Shown: in pieces, positions 1-64,000 of the stretch
Position numbering within the stretch: position 1 is the stretch's first letter
Layout of the letters: the number at the start of each line of letters is the position of its first letter
Origin: Omphiscola glabra
Taxonomy: Eukaryota > Mollusca > Gastropoda > Lymnaeidae
Reading direction: 5' to 3'
Assembly: GCA_964017045.1 (NCBI GenBank)
Contig: OZ024801.1
Location: 31,235,257-31,299,256, forward strand
Length of the DNA stretch: 64,000 nucleotides
Program-made: the position numbers and the translations under genes
The notes under the pieces: generated by a model
What the model was told of the DNA's origin: nothing
Database searches by the model: none
The model's input: only the letters and a program-made list of their open reading frames with translations

Positions 1-779
1 TTCTTTTGGCGCACTGCTCTTGTATTTAAATACATTCCGTTAAAAAAAACACTCGAATGATTTAGTACGTGAGCAACTGCAGGCATGTCCCCACGCAAGG
101 TCTCAAAATAGCAGTTCGCATACAAGGGGGTTGCTTGAAGAAATTGAAGACATCGATTTTTTAGCCTATCCATATTCTTATTATAGTTATTATATATTAT
201 TATAGTTTCTGCTTTGTGTTACAGGTATATCGTACGTTTATCATTTTTAATACACATTTGTATAATAGTGATTCTGCTTTATTTTCAACCAATTTTTACC
301 AACGATCTCCCCATAATTATTGCTGTTGATATCGCATTGAAAAAAAAATCTGACGTTTTTGTTTATGATGGTTATATCAAGATAAGTTCAAAAAAGCATT
401 TGAAAGAAACAAAACAAAAAACACACGTTTTTCTAAACATAACACGAAGAGCATATTTTTCTCTCTCTTTCCAAATATCTTTACTGTTAAAGTGTTAAGA
501 GATCGATCACAAATTTTGGAACATTTTTGTTAGCCAAAGATATTGTAAAACTACGAATAATGAAATGGTTACATTAATAGACCTGCCTAACTAAAAGATG
601 AAGGGGTGTTATCTTAATCAGTAAATAACATTTTTTTTAAAGTTTCGAGGAGGATATTAAATTTAATCTAGAGTATTCCAATAAGTTCTATATTTATCTA
701 GGGGGAAATATAATGGGATCTAAAAGCTTATTTAAATTTTAGTTTAGTTCTATTGATTTCTATATTTTCATGGGGCTTT
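1..779. other. Non-coding, AT-rich, nothing recognised
   Basis: AT-rich sequence with a 94-codon open stretch at 214-498 that has low-complexity composition and no recognisable domain. I see no gene or structured repeat. Confidence 0.6.
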
Positions 780-1045
780 TCTCTAAACATACCCTTCATA
801 ATCCGGGAACATGATCCCACCAAGGAACAGGATCCTAAAGAGGAATGACATCCAACAGTAAACTTGAACCCACAGGGAATGCGATCCCATCGGGTAACGG
901 GATAAAACCGGGATCGGGATCCTCTCAGGAAAGGGATCCCATCGGACAAGAGGCTCCCACAATGAAACGGGATCCCAAAGAGAATGGGATTGGGATTATA
1001 ACGGGATCGGGATCCCACCTGAAAACGGGACCCCACCGGGATCGG
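780..1045. repeat. Degenerate GGGATC-rich minisatellite
   Basis: Imperfect short repeats built on gggatc and gggatccc with variable spacers. The block is much richer in GC and in GATC sites than its surroundings. It keeps ORFs open on both strands, which are repeat artefacts. Confidence 0.75.
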
Positions 1046-1047
1046 TA

Positions 1048-1089
<42 letters not shown>
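1046..1089. repeat. (TA)n microsatellite
   Basis: About 20 uninterrupted TA dinucleotides directly after the GATC-rich block. Confidence 0.95.
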
Positions 1090-1092
<3 letters not shown>

Positions 1093-2425
1093 TTGAAAAA
1101 AAACCGACTTGATTGTCCTTTTTAAAACATTTTTTAAAGAGTAGTTACTGCAGGTAAAGATCATATGTGACATCACACCTTTTAATTAAACAAAACAATC
1201 ATACATACGAAGTTTGAAATTGACAGTGCTGTTTAACTTTATGTTGTGTTTGAAGTTAGATGTATTCTGTCAGAAAATTTTACTTTTATAAATTTAATAG
1301 TTTAATAATGAAGTGTTTTTTATTTTAAAATTTAATTAGTTGTTAATTTTTTAAAAAGTTCGAAAGTGTGGCTTTTTTTTTTTTTTTGTCTATGGTAAAA
1401 CTTTGAAATATTTAGAAAAGGTAATTATTATGCGTAGGTTTTTTAAAAAATGCATTTATCAATTTATCTATTTATTTTATTATTATTTATATTTTTATTT
1501 TTGCGTTCAAAGTATAGAGTAATGTTAGCAGTACTTCTTTTTAATTTTTTTTTTTTTTACACACACCTTAAAAAAAATTGTGCATCAAATTTGCTTAAAC
1601 AAATGGATAGTTTTAATACACATGATAAACACCAATATTATTTATTAACATCTTAAAGTGAATAAGTATTTGTATAAAACAGCATTGCCAAGAAAAGCCA
1701 CGACTTGATTTTTCGATTCTCCCTGACACTTTCAGTTTTGTCATCCCCCCACCACCCTTTTTTTTTAAACCCCACCCTTTAAAAAAAAAAGAAAATCAAA
1801 TCAAATTCGATAGTTAAAAATAATTTAAAAAATTCGTATCAAAATTTTGGACTCCTAAATATACGAGGCTCCCTACAGCCGCCAGGGTTGAAGGCACACG
1901 TGACAACTCTGAGGTAAAGACAGAGCCGTCGCGTGACCTTTGGAGGCCCACTGCCCTTTTCTAAATTGTTTCCCTTGCATTCAAAGTTGTCGGTCCTGCC
2001 AACATGAGACAAGAAACTAGATAAAATTGAATTAACGTTAAACAAAATTATAATGGATAGCATTAAATGATATTAGTTAATAGACGCCTCTCGTATTGGC
2101 TGATCGTGGGTTAAAAATGTTTTAGGACAAAGGTATTTAAGGTAAAATAAAAAGAGAAAAATAATTAATAAATCTGACACCGGTTCTTTGTGCAATTGGA
2201 AACTTATCCATCGGTCCGCCAAACTTAAACATTTCGGTAACACTGGTCTAGAGCAGGGTCTTATAATCTGTAGTCAACAGAAAGCTGCCACTAGGTCCGT
2301 GAGCTACTTAGACTTTTAATTTTAATATGCATTTAAATACTTTATTATAAGAGGGTTACTTGAACCCACATACTTGAACTTGATCTAATAAAAGGTTAAG
2401 AAATCTTAACATTGCTCCAACGAGA
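1090..2425. other. Non-coding, AT-rich, nothing recognised
   Basis: Homopolymer A and T runs and low-complexity AT sequence; no ORF with protein-like composition. Confidence 0.55.
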
Positions 2426-2429
2426 TTGG

Positions 2430-2605
2430 AACTTCAATCCCTCACTCCGGAACTCCCTGTGTGTAAACCATTACATTACGTGCTACAAGAAATTAAGGGA
2501 ACAAATATTGCTAAATTTGTGCGTCACATCACTCGTTCCAGGAGTTCCCCATGTGTAAACCATTACATTACCTGGCTACAAAAAAAAATTAACGGAAAAT
2601 ATAAC
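2430..2605 (-). repeat. Duplicated tRNA-like (SINE head?) segment
   Basis: A segment around gtaaaccattacatta occurs twice (about 2462 and 2554) with similar flanks. Read on the minus strand it resembles a tRNA box A region (tagccaggtaatgtaatgg), and a weak box-B-like stretch lies near 2429-2442. It may be a dimeric tRNA-derived SINE head. Similarity is loose and no folding was possible. Confidence 0.3.
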
Positions 2606-2678
2606 ACTCAATTTGTCTTAGATCCAAAAGCGCGTTAGTGAAACTATCATAGGCAATCACAGCATGATCAAGAAGGCC

Positions 2679-3420
2679 GGGGGGGGGGGGGGCAGGTGAC
2701 ACTTTGGACCCCTTTAATATCCATTATTATCTCTCCTGTTGCACCTCGTCACCGATTAAGCGTAGAATGTTGCAAAACTAAACTCAGGTATGTGCCTAAA
2801 TGTATAATATAACCCCACCCCAACATTTTTTTGATCAATATGACAGTATGGGCACATTATTTTTTTGCTTTGAAGTGTACAATTTGCCTTCAAATTTTTA
2901 TAAACAGTTAAAATATATAGATTCCATGGCCGAAACTAAGACAATAATTTTGTATCGTAGCTTTGGGGGTTTGGGGGGGGGGTGTACAGATAGAGCTGTC
3001 CCTTGTCGCCAGTATTCCTAACTTTGGCAATGATAGATGCACTTCCAAATGACAGCCCCCCCCCCCACAGTAAAATTGTCTGAGTTTCAACACTCATGAG
3101 TCTAATGAGAGTGTTATACAAACTAGCGTGATAAATAATATAAATAAGCCCACGGCCATCTTCATCATGATATAGTCATTGAAACTTAGTCATGAGGACA
3201 TTTGTATTTTTAAGTCTCGTTGATTCAACAATATTTTAAAAGTTTCCGTAAACAAAATAGCTTGTTTTTAAAAATTGTGAATATTTAGAATATTTGATTT
3301 AATATTTGTCTATAAATTTTATTTTATAAATTGAGTTGGCAAACCTGGGTATGGTTGAGAACCACTGAATTATTCAGAGGGGGGTGCAGAATAGAAAAAA
3401 GATTGGGAAACCTTGTGTTA
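2679..3420. other. Non-coding with G/C homopolymers and a hAT-like end
   Basis: Contains G14 (2679-2692), G10 (2973-2982) and C11 (3056-3066). Near 3350 the string ggttgagaaccactg resembles the terminus of a hAT-family element, followed by gattgggaaaccttg. No coding signal. Confidence 0.45.
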
Positions 3421-3886
3421 CGGATATACCCGTTTGCTTAATCGCTTCTTATTAGCGATGAAATTAAACGGGTACAAAGAACAATTTTGAAATTGTTGAC
3501 TTATAATTAAGTTTCTTTTAAACACCCAATTGAAATAATCAAGCATATTGTAAATAGTACCGCTAGCGCCATCTCGCTCCTGATAACGGCAACTTCCTCC
3601 TGCCAGGTTTATTACATTAGAACGAGATAGTAATAATCAATAATGTGGCAAAATCCGGTACTATTTTAAAAATTTCAAGGATTATTATGTATAACTCGAA
3701 AAATTCAAGGTAATTTTTCGCTATATCTAAAAACAAAATGTTTCATTATATTTGCGTTCCATTTATTATGGACTGTTGTTTCTCAGTTCCAATATATTGT
3801 ACTTTTAAAGTTACAGATTTGGGCACAACAAGTGATTCCCAGAAGAGGAGCAACAATACTACAATTTCGACAATAGCATAACCCTC

Positions 3887-3892
<6 letters not shown>

Positions 3893-3940
<48 letters not shown>

Positions 3941-3950
3941 TTCTCTCTAG
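3893..3950. repeat. (CT)n microsatellite
   Basis: Long CT/TC tract with two small interruptions. Confidence 0.95.
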
Positions 3951-4162
3951 TCAATTCAGAGTCTGATTCTCATAACCTTATAAATATTTTATATAGGCCG
4001 TATTTCTATATTTACCAAAAAATTGTTTAGGCCAACACTACTAGTACTAGGCTTCACTCCACTACCAACACTACCTACACAATAAGTCAAGTACTGTAAG
4101 TTCATTGTGAGTGACTTTGTAGACTATTACAGACACAGTACTTATAATAATAATAGGTAATT

Positions 4163-4360
4163 GTGTAGCTATGGGGCCGCGGTTTTTTTACCATGGCTAA
4201 GTCTATCCCTAACCTGAACCCTAAATCTATCCCTAACCTGAACCCTAAATCTATCCCTCACCCTCTAACCTGAACCCTAAATCTATCCCTCACCCTAACC
4301 TGAACCCTAAATCTATCCCTAACCTGTCATGCAAAAGACGCCATGGCCCCATAACTATAC
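4163..4360. mobile_element. Small inverted-terminal element carrying a 24-bp minisatellite
   Basis: The ends gtgtagctatggggcc and ggccccataactatac are imperfect inverted repeats. Between them lie about 5 copies of a 24-bp unit built on taaatctatccctaacctga (4197-4330). It resembles non-autonomous elements with a tandem core known in molluscs, but no family was assigned. The unit looks telomere-like (ccctaa) yet is not a telomere repeat. Confidence 0.6.
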
Positions 4361-4998
4361 TTCAGCCTAATAAGGTAATATTATAAAATATATTATAAAT
4401 AAGTTATAGAAACCTACAATATTGACAATACAGTGTGAGTCATTTCAGTCAAATGAGTGTCAGTCATCAATGAAAATGTAATAGTATGCAGCATTTTAAG
4501 TAACTTTAAGTTTAAGTTGAATTATTGGTCATAGTATTAGTATAGTCATAGACCTATGACCTATGCCTACCCTACCTTACTTTAACTTTTAACTAAAGAC
4601 TAAAGTCAGTTTAAAGTCAAAGAATAGTACTTCTTTCTTATAATAAACTACTGCTAACTACTTGTCTGGTATTAGTAGATCTAAATTCTAGTTAAATTAT
4701 TTTTATTTTTTGTTAATGATAGGTTTATAATTATTATATAAAAAATAACTGACTAACACTGACTAGGCCTAGCCCTAGGCTATGGCTATAGAATATAAAC
4801 TATCCAGATCCAACTTTAAAATACTTTAGGCTCAGGCTATAGGTCTAAATAGGCTATTATATGCATAGAGTCTAGAGTAAAGACATATAGAAATACTAAC
4901 ATTATTACTAAAATAAATAAAAGTATTACACTTTAAGTTAGTTACGTCTAGTAGTGGTTTGTTAATTTAGTACTAATAGCCTACAGACAACCAACTAA

Positions 4999-5233
4999 CT
5001 AACATACTTAAGAAAATCAGCAGACCATCGAGCCAAGGCTCATAAGGTCTTCCCCAACACACCTCCACCACCCCCAACTGGCATTCAACCACTCCCCCCG
5101 TGGTCTTTATTCAACCCGGCTGGCCAGGCGTCCCGCCCCTGAGACAGCCCCACCCACCCTTCCACTCGATTGACTATGCGAGTGAGGCCGCATCAGAGAA
5201 GGGACGCCTGGCCAGCCGGGTTGATGCTTACAC
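4999..5233. mobile_element. GC-rich hairpin cassette flanked by 12-bp direct repeats
   Basis: A 235-bp GC-rich insert lies in AT-rich sequence, bordered by acaaccaactaa at 4987-4998 and 5234-5245. It contains a perfect 23-bp inverted repeat (5112-5134 and 5201-5223; arm starts caacccggctggccaggcg) and a nested 6-bp stem cactcg/cgagtg in the loop. Likely an inserted element, a SINE or structured RNA gene copy; family unknown. Confidence 0.6.
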
Positions 5234-5245
5234 ACAACCAACTAA

Positions 5246-5937
5246 AATACTTCTCCATTAGTTAGTTAATATTAGGCATACTATTATATTATGATATATA
5301 ATAGGCTTACTATTTAATTTATCTTTAGGCTTAGGTTTTAGGACCTTTTAGTCTGTGATTTACCATTAGTTAGTAGTCTAATTCTAATCTAATATTAGTT
5401 AAGAAGTAAATTATTAGGCCTAAGGCCTTAGAAGCCTTAGTTAGTAGTAGACTGACCTATAATTTAGTAGAGGGCCATAGTTTGTATAATAGTTAAGTTA
5501 AACAGGCTAGTCCTATCATTAATTATTAATCATATAATTTATTTTAATAAAGTGAAGGCATATTTACAAAATAATAATACATTGATTTAACATTGATACT
5601 GAATATTAATTAATTCATTTATTAAGTAGGCCAAAGTATATATCCCATTTATAGTCTAGTAGGCTAAGTCAAGTAAGAATTATACATCATGATACTATGC
5701 TATACTACAGCCAATATATAGGCCTACTATTTATTTATATTATAAGCAATTATAATTACTTCTAGGGCTTTAGCCTTAGGGTTACATTAAGTTTCTTATT
5801 TTTTTAATAGGGGGCCTAGCCTTTATTATATATTACAAAGACCCAGGCCCAGTCTAATGTAAGAATATTAACCATATAACTATTGATAAGCTTAAGCCTA
5901 TGTTGTATAATATATATGAGAGTATAGCAGGGTTTTT
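5246..5937. other. TAG/CTA-rich ORF desert
   Basis: Part of a block (about 3970-6000) where the trinucleotides TAG and CTA are strikingly frequent on both strands. No gene seen. Confidence 0.6.
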
Positions 5938-6100
5938 CACCAGGGGCGCTTGGGGGTGGGGTGTCAAGGGTTGCGGGAAGACCCATAAAATTAGTTTTAT
6001 TTGTATTTATATTTAGAATTTTTTTTTATTGTGGGGGTGCAGGAAATGTGTTTTGAAATTGAAAGAGGGTGGGGCGCTGCAAGAAAGCTAAAAACCCCTG
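5938..6100. mobile_element. hAT-like MITE
   Basis: Begins cagggtttttcacc and ends gctaaaaacccctg, imperfect terminal inverted repeats typical of non-autonomous hAT elements. The interior is GC-skewed and non-coding. No clear 8-bp target duplication. Confidence 0.6.
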
Positions 6101-7696
6101 CTCTGTGGTTATTATATATGAGGCTCATTTGCCTTGCCTTAAGTCCCTAAAGAGTAAAGACTAAATTGTGTAATGTGCGTAAAAAACACTCTCAGTATGT
6201 TCCCTTCTAACATTAACTTAAAAAGATGTAACAGTAACAGCATTAATAGTTCCTACCACCTGATCTTATTAATCTTCAATTTGATTATATTAGTTCAGAA
6301 CCATATAAATATAGCCTAGTTCATATTAAATAATACTAACTGATGTGTTCTTTTTATGTATTTGGCTTAATTGCATGGGCATTACTGACATTAGCAAGAC
6401 ATGATGATGTTATTATTGAATTGAAACTACTGCTTTACTGCAATGTATAAAAAAGTAGCTATACCCTAACAAGTTATGCCTTATTTAAAAAAATTATATT
6501 TTATATATAGACTAAAAGTACTAGAGATAATATTATTCATAATCATAAAGACACACGCTTAATTTTTGTATAGCCTGCTGATAATAAAAAAAATACATTT
6601 CTGATTTCCTAAATTTACAAGGACTAGCATAAATGAAATTTACATTTGACAATTCAATAAAATCTTAATATAGGTATAAGAAATAATCAACATTTAATTT
6701 GTACAAATTAAGTGGATACCTTTTTTGGTATTCATGGGCTATACTAAAAACTATAGTGTGGACTAGGGCTTCCTGTTACCAGATAGCAATATCTAACTTA
6801 TTTGCCATGCCTTTGCTCAATAAATGGTTGGTGGATCAAAATTTGTTAATAAACAATGCTTAATCTTCTTGTCATTATCTGTATGAAGGGTAACATAAAA
6901 TATGTTTCACAGTTTTGTAAGATTTCAGATTTTTATATATAATAATCTTCGTATATAGCAGGGGTTCTTAACCAGTCATGTCCGTAATCCCCAGGTGGGG
7001 GGCAGTGTAAGGTTAATAAGGGTATTATACTTGTATTAGCCTGGGCTTAGGCCTATATATAATAAAAGGTAGGCCAAGTCCCTATTAAAAAATAAGGTAT
7101 ATAAGCATGACACAAAAAATTCACTAACCTGGCATTGTAAACATTTATAATTAACTGTTTAAAAAGTCACATTAAACAACATTTATGACAAAAAGTTTTT
7201 GAAATTAATTTTTTAAAAATATGTAATAGTGTGCAGTTTTTATATTTTTATAGCGTGGATGTTGTTAGGATGCTACGGGATACTTAAGCTGTTTAGTACT
7301 TACTATTTTGATCCTCAAAGTTTTTTATATTCTGTTCTATCACCATTTCTCAATCCAGACTTTTCCAATAACACCAAATTCAGCGCTGGAAATAAATAAT
7401 AAAGCTAAACTTTTATGTTTAAAGTTGACATAATTTCATAGATAATGGATAGACATATCCTGTTTTAAGAAAAGCAAAACAGAATGTAACATTGGTATCT
7501 GAACTGGACAACCTAGTTTTTTAAATAGGTAATCTACTTTGAGGCTTTGTCCTGAAAAGCAATCTAAAAAAAAACCTATAAAAAATTATGGTTTTCAATT
7601 CAAGAGTTAATACCACACAAAATGTGAGTGCGAGTCAAGCTAAAGGACTAAATAACTTAATGTTTTATTGTTGTTGTTTTTTTTGGTGAAATTCAG
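6101..7696. other. Non-coding upstream of exon 1; hAT-like fragment at 6959
   Basis: AT-rich. At 6959 caggggttcttaacc matches a hAT-type terminus with no partner end found. A T-rich tract at 7662-7684 leads into the exon 1 acceptor. The promoter and 5' untranslated exon must lie here or upstream, but I could not place them. Confidence 0.5.
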
Positions 7697-7704
7697 ATAC
7701 AGTG

Positions 7705-63575
<55,871 letters not shown>

Positions 63576-64000
63576 GTGAGTCCATATAAATAACATTCTT
63601 ACTTTTAACTTTTTTCAAGTAGCAGTGGCCTTCTCATGTAGTTCTTTGATTAATTCTTTATCTTTTTTCTCTTTCCAAAATAATCATATTTCCACTTTTG
63701 TGCTTTGTAGTCAGTTTTCATTGAAGCCAGGAAAGCTTCTTGTCTTTCAACAACTCCCTGTTATAATTATTCTTTTTATTTAAAAATTTTTTTAAAAATT
63801 AGCATGCCCTGTACTTGTATTTAATCAGGTCTTTGTTGACAACTTTTTTTGATAATGTAAGTTGTTGGTTCTTGTCAAGGGTAGACAAAAATGATATTTC
63901 AGTTGCCAGCTCCCTTATTCTCTTGAGGCAGCATAATTATTTTCATATTATTTTAGAACTGAGTTAGAAAATTAAGGTTTGTATAAAAATATTAAAAAAT
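63576..64000 (+). other. Start of intron 37
   Basis: Donor gtgagt at 63576; no acceptor or coding block recognised before the window ends. Confidence 0.6.

Noticed and set aside
214..498. 94-codon ORF with a hydrophobic start
   Set aside because: Low-complexity AT-rich composition; no recognisable family.
3565..3620. Candidate 5' untranslated exon ending cag before gtttat
   Set aside because: No supporting signal beyond a locally higher GC content and a possible donor.
4197..4330. Telomere-like ccctaa repeats
   Set aside because: The true unit is 24 bp with other sequence; it is an internal minisatellite inside a small element.

Overview
The window is a stretch of an animal nuclear genome. 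It is AT-rich, intron-rich, dense in repeats and crossed by many short non-coding ORFs. It holds one recognisable gene: a P4-ATPase (phospholipid flippase) of the ATP8A class, on the + strand. I traced 37 coding exon positions, one of which exists in two versions, by matching conserved blocks and by checking that every GT-AG junction keeps the reading frame. Coding sequence runs from an ATG at 7705 to 63575 and leaves the window; the joined model is 1133 complete codons plus 2 bases, with no internal stop. The exon style, an L2/CR1-like LINE relic and many hAT-type MITEs suggest a lophotrochozoan, probably a mollusc, but that is an impression and not a proof.

Layout. 1-7696 is upstream or 5' untranslated territory with no coding signal. 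It carries a GATC-rich minisatellite, CT and TA microsatellites, an inverted-repeat element with a 24-bp minisatellite, a GC-rich hairpin cassette flanked by 12-bp direct repeats, hAT-like MITEs and a TAG/CTA-rich ORF desert. Exon 1 (7697-7840) is followed by a 21-kb intron 1 (7841-29013). This intron is mostly repeats: a LINE relic, hAT MITEs, a 444-bp TIR element, a 289-bp foldback, and a cluster of minisatellites with units of 26, 41, 28, 15, 23 and about 74 bp that nearly fills 18.1-28.9 kb. Exons 2-11 (29014-36940) encode the N-terminal tail, M1-M2, the actuator domain and M3. A 5-kb intron precedes exon 12 (M4). Exons 13-28 encode the phosphorylation and nucleotide-binding domains (DKTGT, KGAD, TGDK, GDGAND). 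Exons 29-36 encode M5-M10, and exon 37 starts the cytosolic C-tail, whose end lies outside the window.

The most interesting point is at exon 30. Two diverged copies of the same 75-nt, phase-0 exon lie 1.16 kb apart (55928-56002 and 57161-57235). Both have consensus splice sites, both keep the family core NG(F/Y)SGQ, LFE and GLYNV, and they differ at 7 of 25 residues in the M5-M6 hairpin. This is the signature of mutually exclusive alternative splicing in a membrane part of the transport domain. I saw no second protein-coding gene, rRNA, CRISPR or confident tRNA.
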